Positions 34,720-46,272 of a DNA stretch of 64,000 nucleotides are shown one piece after another (within the stretch, counting starts at the first letter, position 1; each line of letters begins with the position of its first letter). The notes under the pieces were generated by a model, which was not told the origin of the DNA, did no database searches, and saw nothing but the letters and a program-made list of their open reading frames with translations. A program made the position numbers and the translations under genes. The stretch is from Papio anubis (Eukaryota > Chordata > Mammalia > Primates > Cercopithecidae). Where the stretch lies: NCBI RefSeq assembly GCF_008728515.1, contig NC_044977.1, forward strand, positions 840,001 to 904,000, in the 5' to 3' direction.

Positions 34720-35108
34720 TTCAGTAAAGAGTTTTCTGAGCAAGCCTTTTTAGTACTATGCAGTTCTGGTTCTAAGGGGATTACCAAGATAGTATTTGTT
34801 CTAAAGAAGTTTATATCTAGAACCACAAGTGATAATATTGAAAGAAAAATAAGGTAATTGCCCCAAGTGAAATGCAAACAGTTTATGAGAGCGTATCTAG
34901 ACATAAGGAAGGGCCAAAAAATAATTTTCGGAGTATGTGGAATTCAATCCGCCTTTCCAATAAATATGGTTACATATTTTAACCTTGTTAATGCCTTTAT
35001 ACTTCATAATCTCTCCACAATTCAGTTAAGCAAACCAAGTATTTTTACTTTATTAATAATAAAAACAATAATCCTATGTGTGCATTCTGGTTTGCAGTGT
35101 GCAAACAG
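34720..35108. other. unassigned DNA
   Basis: No repeat or exon recognised. Confidence 0.5.
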
Positions 35109-35255
35109 GTTTCGGTATGTCATTACTTTTGAGCCTCACAACATATGGGTATGCAATTCAGTATTCCTATTTTGGAATGAGGAGTCAGAGGCTCAGAATG
35201 TACATGAATTATCCAATTTACAAAGCCGGCAAGTGCCAGAGTTGAGTATAAGATG
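35109..35255 (-). mobile_element. MIR SINE fragment
   Basis: 'gagcctcacaacatatgggt', 'cctattttggaatgaggagt' and 'gccggcaagtgccagagttg' are the antisense MIR core. Confidence 0.7.
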
Positions 35256-35795
35256 AATTCTCCTGAGTCCTACATAGTTCAGACCTTTTTTTGCATCCCG
35301 ATTGGAAGTTGAGAAGTTGCTGAGCTTGGGCTAGATTCCAGGTCTCTTAAACTGAATTCTCTCTTAGGATATGCTCTGCCACACAAACACTGAATGTTAC
35401 ATATTTCCAGGAACTACAGCTCAATGCCTTTTCTGAAAAATAACTTTTCCAAAGGTAATTGGAAATTGATACTCTGGTGTATTTTTTAAAGCACAATACC
35501 AGCAAATTCACTACCTTACTGCTGTTATCCAAATCTAACTTTCCTTATTTCTTTGTATAAACTGTGAAATCATACTTAATACCTAGATCTTGGAAAATTT
35601 AAAAACCTGAGTTAATGTAGAAACTATAAAAGCTCAAGAGAGAGACAAGTCATCGAGTGTTAGCTTTTGATATCTGCTTTCTGATAGTTCAGTTCTGTCC
35701 AACGGGCAGGAATACCTTGTGTGATTTATCAGGGGCCACGTGTGGTTGCTCTGTAGCTCTTCCTTCTGTGGCCTCCATGATGCGTTGTTAGCATT
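35256..35795. other. unassigned DNA
   Basis: No coding or repeat signal recognised. Confidence 0.5.
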
Positions 35796-35924
35796 TTTTT
35801 CTGAGATTTCCACTCAGATTTCCACTCCCCAGTTTTTTCCACTCAGATTTCCACTCTCCAGTTTTTTTCCACTCAGATTTCTACTCTCTAGTTTTTTTTT
35901 TCACTCAAATTTCCACTCTCCAGT
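35796..35924. repeat. minisatellite, four ~30-33-bp units
   Basis: Four units of 'cactcagatttccactctcc' followed by 'agttttttt'. The unit length varies mainly by the T-run. It lies directly beside the LTR at 35925. Confidence 0.92.
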
Positions 35925-36690
35925 TCAAAGATTTCCTAGAAGGACTCCCAGAACTCAGAAAAGCTGTTATACTGAGAGTTATGGTTTATTTCTGCTAAAA
36001 GATGGACGTTAGAAAGCAAAGGCAACTAATTAGAGTGGAGTTGAGAGCTTCCTGTTGTCCTCTCCCAGAGGAGTCATGTGAACTGTGCTTACTCCTCCAA
36101 ACAAAGATATATAATAATATGTAAGATGTATTACCAGCCAAGGAAGCTCTTCTAAGCCTTGAATTTAGAGAGGATTTTGTTCGTTTTAGAGACAGGCTCT
36201 TGCTATGTTGCCTAGCCTTGAGTGCAGTGAATAGTGGCTCTTCACAGGCGCAATCATAGTGCACTACAGCTCAAAGTCCTGCGCCCAAGTGATCCTCCTG
36301 CCTTAGCCTCTCAAGTAGCTGAGACTACAAGCATTTGCTACTGTGTCTAAGTCTAGAGTTCTTACTGTGGGTCAGTCACATAGGCATGGATGGCCTAGGT
36401 CACTGACCTTAGCTACTCAGTCTGCGGTCTCCAACCCTATTCCCAAGAATCAAACCTACACACTGTGGCCCAGGGCATTGTATATACATATATCCAATAT
36501 TTAATCTTCAGATATAGTCACTATAAGTCACGTTGTTAGGATGAACTAACTAGCATGGTCCAAAGCCCCAGGTATGAAAAGATACTCTTATCAAACAGGA
36601 TATTCTAAGAGCTTAGAGATCATCTCCTCACAACCTGAAAAGGGCCCATTCTTTCTTTGAATGTGCAGGGTTTGACTAACCCAGTCTAGT
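35925..36690 (-). mobile_element. ancient LTR, split by a FLAM
   Basis: Antisense LTR-like sequence: 'gactcccagaactcagaaaa', 'gttatggtttatttctgcta' (an AATAAA on the minus strand), 'accttagctactcagtctgc', 'gatgaactaactagcatggt', 'ccaaagccccaggtatg' and 'ttctttgaatgtgcagggtt'. I recognise it as a common mammalian LTR family but cannot name it. A FLAM sits at 36183-36350 within it, so the LTR is the older element. Confidence 0.65.
36183..36350 (-). mobile_element. FLAM-type (7SL-derived) monomer
   Basis: 'agacaggctcttgctatgtt', 'ttcacaggcgcaatcatagt' and 'tagctgagactacaagcatt' match a free left monomer in antisense. Confidence 0.75.
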
Positions 36691-37117
36691 AAGTTAACCC
36701 TTTACCATATATATATAATAATTATGACTTGTGATTTGTCTTGAACGGGGAGCCTCTGGATTAAAGTTTACTTTCCATTTGCGACTCATTGTTTTATTGT
36801 ATGAAACTTTATAATCTAAACAAAGAACCTTCCTGAAGGTAAGGATTACATCTGTTTGGGTTTTCTATTTTTCTATAGATTGGTTTCATTGTTGTTACTG
36901 TTACAATGATATTAAGAGAGAGTTCAGTGTATCTCATATGATATCTTTAATCTTCATTTATTTTTCATTCAATAATTAGTACAATTTGGCAATGGAAAAG
37001 GATAACTGTGAAGACAGTTACTTCATGGACCGGTTGAGGAAGTTAGAGAGCTTTTTTGGTGTGTTCGGCCCTTCTTCTATTCCATTTGGTGAATGATTAA
37101 AGACCCCTAGACCACCT
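36691..37117. other. unassigned DNA
   Basis: Nothing recognisable apart from a short TA run at 36706-36717. Confidence 0.5.
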
Positions 37118-37426
37118 GTATCAGTCTGTTTTCACGCTGCTATGAAGAAATACCCAAGACTGTGCAATTTATGAAGAAAAGAGATTTAACTGATTGACAG
37201 TTCTGCATGACTGGGGAAGCCTCAGGAAATTTTTAGTCATGGTGGAAGGCAGTTCACAGGGAGGCAGGAGAGAGAATGAGAGCTTAGCAAAGGAGAAAAT
37301 GCCCCTTATAAAACCACCATCCCACGATTAAATTGCCCCTCACTGGGTCACTCCCACAACATGTGGGAATTATGGGAGCTACAATTCAAGATGAGATTTG
37401 GGTGGGGACACAGCCACACCATATCA
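37118..37426 (-). mobile_element. THE1/MST-type MaLR solo LTR, internally deleted
   Basis: It starts 'tgtatcagtctgttttcacg' and ends 'acacagccacaccatatca'. It is about 50 bp shorter than the copy at 19535, through internal deletion. Confidence 0.9.
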
Positions 37427-37599
37427 CCACCTAACTTGCAAGAAGTGTGGCAAAATGATCCTCAAAGACAACTTCAAAGGCTTCCTAGAAGGATGATTAT
37501 ACTTTGTCTCCGATCATAGTAAGGACTCACAAACCAGTGTCAGGCAAGACTAGCTTCTTTCGACCCTGTTTGACTTCCATTCAGCGTGACCTAGCAATA

Positions 37600-37735
37600 C
37601 TAATATCTGTCTCTGGAATTTTTTGGAAGAATTAGTGAGGTCATAAATGTAAAAGTATTACCCCATGCGTGGCATATTGTGAATGCTCATTACATAGCAA
37701 CTGCTATTATTTTTACCATTACTATTGATTATAAT
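37600..37735 (+). mobile_element. MIR SINE 3' fragment (probable)
   Basis: 'catgcgtggcatattgtgaa' then 'tgctcattacatagcaactg' resembles the MIR 3' end. Confidence 0.45.
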
Positions 37736-40639
37736 AAAACCTAGCAACTTATAGGTAGTTTTCACAAATACTGTTTTATTAATTGAAGTATTATGATACT
37801 TTTCCACACAAAGGAAATTAACACTAAAAAATTCAGGACATAGGAACTTGGAGAGAGATATATATATATTTATATTTATATACATATAATCTCATACATA
37901 TATCATCAATTATATATATATTATTTCATCTCTCCTTATGCTATAATATATAAGCAGCTGCTGACATTTTTGACATCTTTGAACACTTTAGTCTGTGACT
38001 CTTCAAACTACCTGATAATTCCTTGAACATAATGCTCCAAAGGGGGAAAGATAGTGTTTAGCTTTCCCATATGTGTATTCTTTTAAAATACTAGAGCATT
38101 TCTCTTGTGTATTAGTTCCTGGCACCAAATATACCTAATACACAAACGTATAATATTAAATTTGATCAAAATTGACGGATCCTGATAAAAGTAAATACAT
38201 GGATGCTTTCACTAGATAGATTTTCCAGTGTAAATAATGTTTCAAAATAGCATTCACTTTTAATTTTACTATGTTACTATATTATTTGAATAGATTGATA
38301 GGAGAGCCTATAAGGAAAACTAGTGTGTTCACCCCCAGGAGTAATTCCGCACAGTGATTCCCTTAACATCTGTTCCACTAAAAAGAAATCATTTTTAAGC
38401 GCCACTTGGAGAGCAAGTAATCTTAAACTTCTGAGCCTTTAAGTTAAAAGAGAGAGTGAGAGAAAAAGGAAAGAAAAAAAAATAGTCCCTAGTCTTCCAA
38501 ATTATCTCTGTGTCTCCTAATGAATTGCCATGGGGCAATTTCTTTTCTTATGGTATAGTGAATTTTAAAAAAGATATCGAGTTTATGTTTCTTCTTCATT
38601 TTATTCACATTCTGTTCTCCAGTTTGATAGAGCCACTATTTGAGGTCATTCATGAGCACTACAATATTTGGAGTATTCTTCTCCATAGAGTAAGGACATT
38701 AAAGTTATTGTCTAACTTCAGCGTATTATCGTTACAAAGTAGCACACACCATTAGAGACAGACTCAGTGAAGGACATTATCATTATGTATTAGCACACAT
38801 CATTAGACAGGAGTTTCAACTGCAGAACTTACTGAGGAGGATAGATTCGTAACATCACAGCCCTCCTGGGTAATATAACTCAAAATTGTTAAATCATTCA
38901 GCTGAGGTGAGCTTGGAACCCATGATTGGCACCTAACATCACTTTGAGCTTTCAGTGGCTATTTACTTTGTAAGAAACGGTTCTTTTTCCTGATTTGGAA
39001 GAAAGTCTTAAGGAAGCACCCAAGGAATTTTATCTTAATTCAATCGAGGTAAAACTCATTGCAAATAAAATAATAATAAAAATAATTATAATAATTAACA
39101 TTGATGCTTGGCTTAAGGCTTGGAAATATAACACATATGTCCAGATGAGGAAATTGAACATTTAAATATTTTTGAACATAAGAATATAACCAAAAGGTAG
39201 AGGGAAGTATAAATGTTGCTCAGTGAACTTATCTAAATGAAACAAAAGAAATAACACCATGTTCTCTTTCAAAATCTTAGCATTAAGTAATGTCAAAGTG
39301 ATGTTTCTTTGTCCCACCAAATGTCAAGGTTATTTGTATATGATATGACTAAATGCCATTTCTCCATGAGGATTTTCTTAATATGCTGTTTATTCTCATG
39401 AAACATTAATGTACTCTATGAATATTTGCCTATGAAAAGGAAAAGCTACAAATTTTACAGTTCTCAGATGAAGATAAATCTTGAATGAGTTTAACTTGCA
39501 TCATTTGCATTTTCTATGGATAACGAAAAATCATTTGTAAATAAAAGGTTTATCATGGAGCAAAAAAAATGGTATATTTGAGGATGTAACTTTAAACCAC
39601 ATTCTAGGAGTTAGTAGTTGTTGTGTTTTGCATGACTGAGAATATTTTAGCTGCTAATTCAGCATAGAAGTATAAAATTAAGGGTAAATCTGATAAAATG
39701 CATCAATTAATTACCCAAAACTAATTTTTAATGTGTTTAATATTTATTTTAAAACTGCTCAGCCACCAATAGATATAAAGTTATGAAATAAAACAAATAG
39801 TTTATATGTATATATTTGTATAGATATTTCTATACATTATGACCAGTGGCAAAAATTTATAGGTTCTTAAGTAGCTTGTAAATACTAAAGCTTAGGGACC
39901 AGTTCCAATTCTATATTATAAGGAGAAAATAACAAAACACTGGCCTTGTTTTGCTACTAACAGTCAAAATAAAATACTCTCTAATTATTAGAGTAGTATG
40001 CATGTGCTACCGAGGCAACTGCTAACTCTAAATGGTTTTACATTTTGTTTTTAATTTTAGATGTATAAAGAAATAATCATTAGAAACATCATGTATAAGA
40101 ATGAACAGGAGAAAGCCACTTATATGCTCGGCTGACTTTGTTGCAATTTTCAGCCCTTGAAAGTTCACTGAGAGGGGAAGGGGACATACAAAAGGTTTTA
40201 ATACTCATTTCACCAGAAGTAAACCCCCTAAACACATACACATACCTTTTTTAGTTTATGTGTGTGTTTTTTTTAGGCAAGGAGATCATTTCAGCTGATC
40301 TTTTATTCTTTGTTAAATGGTTATATGTGTTACAGATTTGTATGGCATGTCATTTTATTGCTTTACTTCTAGTACCTTGTGCGATTTTACTGTTTGTAAA
40401 TAAGTATTGCTGTGTGTACAGGTATCCTTTTCAGCAGATAGAAGATTCTTACACGCTTTGGTCTGTTCAGATCTCAGAAGGCTATACATTCAGTGCATAA
40501 TTGCATTCTGCTTTGCATTATGTGCTGAAAATGGTTTTACCCAAATCTCTGCAGATACCACATCTTAAAAGGCTGGTAAAACCAAGAATGGTGCATAGCT
40601 CTGATGATTCCAAGTCCTTTGAACATCTTTACGACCTAT
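37736..40639. other. unassigned AT-rich DNA
   Basis: About 2.9 kb with no exon. A TA-rich tract lies at 37857-37922 and an A/T simple tract at 39062-39098. Confidence 0.5.
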
Positions 40640-40870
40640 TAAGAACTAATGGATATTGAATTCAAATCCTAACTTCACCATCTACCAAGTGTGAAAACTT
40701 GGACAAATTCTTAACTTTTCTGAGCCCTAAGTTCCTCATCTGTAAATGAAAATAAAATAGCACCCAGTTCATATGTGTTACTGTGAGGTTTAAATGAGTT
40801 AATATTTGTAAACCACTTAGAAAATAGTTCCTGAAAAATAGGTACCATGTAAGTACTTGTTACTGCTATT
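40640..40870 (+). mobile_element. MIR SINE, nearly complete
   Basis: 'aattcaaatcctaacttcac', 'cttttctgagccctaagttc', 'ctcatctgtaaatgaaaata' and 'gaggtttaaatgagttaata' follow MIR in order. Confidence 0.88.
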
Positions 40871-41199
40871 AGTTTTAATTCAAGGAGAGATTTTAAAAAT
40901 AAAATTATTTTAAATCTAGTTTATGAAACTCAACTGTACATAAAGACAGACTCCACGGCACGGCAGTAATGCAAAATAAAATGCCAAACAAAAATGCTAA
41001 TTATGATGAAATGCTTGTCAAATGATTAACTCTACAAATATCCCAGTGACACCATTGTAAGCTGTGTGGTTCATACATGCTTTCTTGTTTGGGTTTCACC
41101 TTTCCCACTCCTTGTTTATTATACCACTTATTCAAAACCATCCCTTAGTCTCCTTAAGACCCTATACTGACCTTGTATCCTTCTTTGTGAATAATATCT
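40871..41199. other. unassigned DNA
   Basis: The right part may be an L2 piece continuing beyond the AluJ, but this is weak. Confidence 0.4.
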
Positions 41200-41490
41200 A
41201 TTCTTGAGGCTCATGTGTGTGATCCCAACACCTTGGGAGGCTGAGGCAGGAGGATTGACTGGGCTCTGGAGTTTGCAACTAGCATGGACAACATAGTGAG
41301 ACCTCATATTCACTTGAAAAAAAAAAACAAAAAACATAGCCAGGTGTAGTGGCGCACACCTGTAGTCCCAGCTACTTGGGAGGCTAAGGTGGGAGGATTG
41401 CTTGAGCCCAGGAGTTCAAGGATAGCGTGAGCCATGATCATGCCACTGACCTCCAGCTGAGAAAAAGAGCAAGACTCTGTCTCAAAAATG
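41200..41490 (+). mobile_element. AluJ
   Basis: A diverged old Alu. It has two arms joined by A11, with 'tggtgtagtggcgcacacct'-like and 'gcttgagcccaggagttcaa' segments typical of AluJ. Confidence 0.9.
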
Positions 41491-42060
41491 AAAAACTCAT
41501 TCTATTTTATTGTTCTATTTAACAATCCCATCCCCTATCACCCATCACTTTATCTACAACAGGAGTCATTCAAAAAACTCAAGAGCCAGATAGTTCAAAA
41601 TGCAAGATTCTTCATTGTCTGGTCCAAATCTGTCTTTCCAGTTTCGATCCCCATCATTTCCTTAATGCCCCCTCTGCCCCAGTCATTGACCACCAGGATC
41701 TCCCCAAATGTGCTGTTCTCTTTTCAAACCTCTGAGAACTTGCACATATTGTTTCTTTGCCTACAATCTCTCTCTTATCCACTTGTCAAGCTTCTATGTA
41801 TACTTTATTACTTGGCTTACACTGTGATTTCTATTCCCAAAAGAGTGCCAAGAAGCTACATATGTTCCAGGCACCTGTCGATAAAGAAAATCCTACCACT
41901 GAATCCAAGTCAGGCGCTGAGGTCCTGATATCCAGTGACAGGCTTCTCTGATGTGAGAGCCTTCCTCCACTGTGTATTTCTGCCATGCTCCACAGATCTT
42001 GCAATCTTACCCTTTCTCTCTCACTCCTCTGGTACTATCTGCTCTCTTCACTCAAGAATC
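41491..42060 (+). mobile_element. diverged L2 LINE segment (probable)
   Basis: 'aacctctgagaacttgcaca' and 'ttgtttctttgcctacaatc' match L2 (gcacatgctgttccctctgcc), with a pyrimidine bias throughout. The open frame of 146 codons at 41488-41928 is incidental. Confidence 0.5.
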
Positions 42061-42734
42061 AGTGAAGCATCAATGTATGTACTGTCTGAAATCCTCCAGG
42101 CATAAAAGTGAGCTGTGGCTTTTTCTACTGTGCCCCCGTACACTTGCAACTAATAATAAAACTTTAGGCTTAAATACTTTTTCAATATGTACATTGACTA
42201 GAGCATTTTTACACACATTTGGAGTGTATTGAGGGACACAAAATGCTAGAGAAACACTACAGAAACAACTTTTTTCCAAGTAGGTAAGAACAGAAGAGAT
42301 ATCGTGCCAATGTGCTCGGGTTTATTTTTGTCTGCTGAGGCGTTGGTGCACTAAATGGGTTTCTGAGGTTTAATGAGTCTCATTGGTTCTAATTAGAGTA
42401 ACCTTGGTAGAAATAGATATTATTACTCTGAAAATCATGGCTAAATTGCTGTTAAATAATTTGCATTCTATTACATGCTTTATGTGCTAATACAGACAGA
42501 AGCATCCAGATCCAAGTCCTTAAGTATGTACTAATGCATACCAGCAATTTTAGCCTGATGTAATAAGGATTTAAAATGTGTCTGACACATTGTATCCAAT
42601 CTACACTCTAAAGTATCTTTCCAAGTAATTAGATATGTCATGCACTGCAGCCTTAAACAGGCACAATTTTGTCTATACTTCCAGAACCTAGATTATTCTG
42701 AAATCTTTAACAATATAAGGTTAGATACCATTTG
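42061..42734. other. unassigned DNA
   Basis: No exon. The part at 42300-42600 is repeat-free by eye. Confidence 0.5.
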
Positions 42735-42910
42735 CACTGAGTACCCACTAGGTGCCAACTCCTTTAAAGTGCATTTTTACTTTCATTATCTCAACTTTGT
42801 AATGTAGGCATCATTATTCCCATTTTACAGAAGATAAAATTGAAGCAAAGTCAAGTTTAGGGGATTTTCAAGGTTGTATAGTACAATTGGGTGACAAAAT
42901 GTTTGCTCTT
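42735..42910 (-). mobile_element. MIR SINE fragment
   Basis: 'gagtacccactaggtgccaa', 'attattcccattttacagaa' and 'gataaaattgaagcaaagtc' are antisense MIR. Confidence 0.85.
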
Positions 42911-43498
42911 TCAATGATAATGAGGCCTCTGACATTTTCCTTTCTCATAAGACTACAATTAGTGTAGCTTATATATTTTATCAGTCAACAACTATCTTTT
43001 GAGCATTTGTACACCCCGGACTGTGTAACGGACTGTTGGTTTTATACAGAATAATAAGAATACTCTTTCCTTTCTCCATTAAAAAAAAAGGCGATTATAT
43101 TCTCACTTGAAAAAGATTATGAATACTTGAATATAATTGTGTAAGAATTAACTGCTAATGTATTAATTTCAACCATTACACTATTTTATAAGTTTTTATT
43201 TCACATGCCATAAATTGTAACAAAGAATTTACGATATAGGAATTTCTTACATTTACCACACATTTTTAAGTTTAGTCTTAGGGTCAAGAACAGACAGCGA
43301 CTGGTAAGTGGCAGCTTGTTTTCTCAACTTAGTCCCTTCCAGGTCAGGTCAAACTTACGTTTGGGTGAATCTGATTGGTAGCCTCAAGTCACAAGACTAT
43401 GTTAGGTTTTCTCTTTTATATTAATTCGTAATTCTTGAAATTTCCCACCAAGAAATGGTATTTCTCATTGCCCAGAAAGCATCACAAATGTACCTTAG
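42911..43498. other. unassigned DNA
   Basis: No recognisable exon or repeat. Confidence 0.5.
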
Positions 43499-43512
43499 AA
43501 TGTCTTTATAGA

Positions 43513-43795
43513 GGCCCAGCGCGGTGGCTCAGCCTGTAATCCCAGCACTTTGGGAGGCCGAGCTGGTCAGATCACAAGGTCAGGAGATCGAGACCATCCT
43601 TAACACGGTGAAACCCCGTCTCTACTAAAAATACAAAAATGAGCCGGGCGTGGTGGCGGCGCCTGTGGTCCCAGCTCCTCGGGAGGCTGAGGCAGGAGAA
43701 TGGCGGGAACCCGGGGGACGGAGCTTGCAGGGAGCCAAGATGGCGCCGCTCACTCCAGCCTGGGCCACAGAGCGAAACTCCATCTCAAAAAAAAA
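43513..43795 (+). mobile_element. Alu 1 of composite pair
   Basis: Full-length Alu of the 'GGCGGGAAC' group with a short A9 tail. It is preceded by the TSD copy 'aatgtctttataga' at 43499-43512, and no second TSD copy follows its own tail. Confidence 0.95.
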
Positions 43796-43799
43796 GGCA

Positions 43800-44085
43800 G
43801 GCCAGGTTCAGTGGATCATGCCTGTAATCCCAGCACTTTGGGAGGCCGAGGCAGGTGGATCACAAGGTCAAGAAATCTAGAGTATTCTGGCCAACATGGT
43901 GAAACCCCGTCTCTACTAAAAATACAAAAAACGAGCGGGCGTGGTGGCGGCGCCTGTGGTCCCAGCTCCTCGGGAGGCTGAGGCAGGAGAATGGCGGGAA
44001 CCCGGGGGGCGGAGCTTGCAGGGAGCCAAGATGGCGCCGCTCACCCCGCTGGGCGACAGAGCGAGCCTCCGTCTCAGAAAAGAAA
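43800..44085 (+). mobile_element. Alu 2 of composite pair, mosaic
   Basis: The left arm is older and AluS-like ('ccaggttcagtggatcatgc', 'gtattctggccaacatggtg'). The right arm is nearly identical to Alu 1 for about 118 bp. The other copy of the perfect 14-bp TSD follows at 44086-44099. Confidence 0.95.
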
Positions 44086-44099
44086 AATGTCTTTATAGA

Positions 44100-44594
44100 A
44101 AACTACGATATCTGAAAAATGAATTTTGAAAAATACTTCTCTACTAGTCCAGCCACCAAGATGAATAACTAAATAGTAAGCATTACAAATTGTAATATTT
44201 GGGGGTTTAGCCATGCAATTCTAAATCATCTCTAATGCTATAGCTTCTAATCACAAGTTTGCATTTGTCTTTTCCCATCATAAGCCATTTAATGCAGTTG
44301 CCGTAATCCATCTCCTTGCTTCATTTTTTCTAGTAAAATAACAGAACTTAGATCTATCAATTTTATATACCGATTTGTCCCCATGATGCCAAAAAGCTGG
44401 ATGTAAAATACTGATTAATAAAATTCCCTTTTATATAGTGGAATTTAATCTTTATCCAAAGAAATCATAAAGCTCTCAAGCCAGCTTGTGTGTGGAAACC
44501 ACGGCTATTTTCATTTTCTACTTATCACGTTTATATTAGCTTCCTTTTAAGAAACCTGTATTGTAAAACATATAACTAAAGACTACATGAAATG
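44100..44594. other. unassigned DNA
   Basis: No exon or repeat recognised. Confidence 0.5.
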
Positions 44595-45790
44595 TATTCA
44601 ACAACTTACTCAATATTGTGTGAGTTTCTATTCTAGGCACCAGAGTTACTGCGGTAAACAACACAGCCAGATGTCACTTTTTGTGGAGCTTACATGTACT
44701 ATGGGGGCCAAAAATTAAGCAAATAATCAACGAAAATGCGTTTTGAATCAGATGGTATTAAGTGCAGCAGGAAAAAAAAAAGTCAAGAAGTTTGGAAAAT
44801 GCAGGGAGAGGGAGAAGCTTTAAGTAGGATGGTTAGAGAAGGCTAAAAAAAAAAGAAGTAAAGGAGGAAGTTAGGTGGATCTATGAGAAAAAGGTGTTCC
44901 TGGCAGAGCAAAAGCTCCAAAACTTCAATATGCTTGACATGTTTGAGGGACAGCAAGGAAATCAGTACAGCTGGCAAATAAATAAAAGGCATTATTAGCA
45001 GGAAGTGCGATGTTGTGGGGAAAAAGGGAGTTGGATCATACAGGACTTTGTAAGTCAATATAAAACCTTTGGTTCTTACTCAGGGAAATGGGAATCCACT
45101 GGAAGATTTTGAACAGATAAAAATGTGATTTTTTTTCCCCCCACAAGGATTCTATTGCCTTTGGTGTGTTAAAAAGAGTGAGGGGGAAGGGCAAAGGTCA
45201 AAGTAGGCAACTGACCCAGTGAAATGATCCAGGTGAAAGTTAGATTATTGCATAACCCAGGATGGGAGTAGCAAAGATAGTGAGAAGTACTTAGCATCAT
45301 CTTGTATTTTCAGATTGTGTCAACATAGTTTGGATGATAGATCTAATAGATTCAGAAGCAGAAGACTTTAAGAATAAGATAATTCCAAAGTTTTTGTTTT
45401 AGCAACTGAAAGAATGGGGTCACCATTTATTGAAATGGAAAACACATAAAACGGTTTTGAGGGAGAAGATCAGGAGTCAGTGTTTTAGATGTTAAGATCA
45501 ATGTTCCCACTATGTGAACATGTAAGTAGAAAGTTGTATATATAAATCTGGACTTCTGGGGAGTGGTCCATGGTAGAGATATAAACTAGGAAGTTTCCAG
45601 TATAGCAAACATATCTAGAGGCTGAGCCTGGAGAAGACAATATGTAGAAAGGACACATAGCAAAACAGAGATGAGTTCAGGTTGATGGAAAATAAAGTAG
45701 GGCCTGCCCAAATGAGATTGCTGAGAAGGAATCAAAAAAGTACCAAGAAAATGAGGAGAGATAAGGAAGTATTTTGTGGAAGGAGTCCAA
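44595..45790 (-). mobile_element. L2 LINE, about 1.2 kb, antisense
   Basis: The reversed L2 order is clear: 3' end ('attctaggcaccagagttac', 'tttgtggagcttacatgta'), then 'ggtgttcctggcagagcaaa', 'ggatcatacaggactttgta', 'gggaatccactggaagattt', and the RT-proximal 'agatcaggagtcagtgtttt' and 'gatataaactaggaagtttc'. This is one of the longest ancient elements in the window. Coding frames have decayed. Confidence 0.85.
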
Positions 45791-45932
45791 TGTTGCTGCT
45801 GAGTCCATGACATGATACATAGCATGTATAGTTTAAATAATAACAGTGATAACAACAATAAAGCCAACATCTCTATCCATTATCAGCTTAGGAAACAGTG
45901 TATTCTCTTTCTTAACTTACTGTCACTTAGAT

Positions 45933-46259
45933 TCTTTTTATTTTATTTACTTATTTATTTATTTATTTATTTATTTTTGAGACGGAGTCTTGCTGTGTCG
46001 CCCAGGCTGGAGTGCAGTGGTGCGATCTCGGCTCACTGCAACCTCCACCTCCCGAGTTCACACCATTCTTCTGCCTCAGCCTCCCGAGTAGCTGGGACTA
46101 TAGGCACCCGCCACAATGCCCGGCTAATTTTTTGTATTTTTAGTAGAGACGGAGTTTCACCATGTTAGCCAGGATGGTCTTGATCTCCTGACCTAGTGAT
46201 CTGCCGGCCTCCACCTCCCAAAGTGCTGGGATTACAGGCGTGGGCCTCCACGCCCAGCC
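45933..46259 (-). mobile_element. Alu (AluS/Y) with TTTA tail
   Basis: An antisense full-length Alu starting with (TTTA)n. The TSD 'ctgtcacttagat' (45920-45932) and 'ctgtcatttagat' (46260-46272) differ at one base. Confidence 0.96.
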
Positions 46260-46272
46260 CTGTCATTTAGAT

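Noticed and set aside
34858..35256. A 132-codon plus-strand frame
   Set aside because: Its right third overlaps an antisense MIR and its left part lacks any family resemblance.
35740..36012. Frame with repeated FPLRFPLSSFF motif, considered as a repeat protein
   Set aside because: It is the translation of the minisatellite at 35796-35924 and is incidental.
41488..41951. A 146-codon frame considered as a gene
   Set aside because: It begins in the AluJ tail and runs through pyrimidine-rich, L2-like DNA. No domain is visible.
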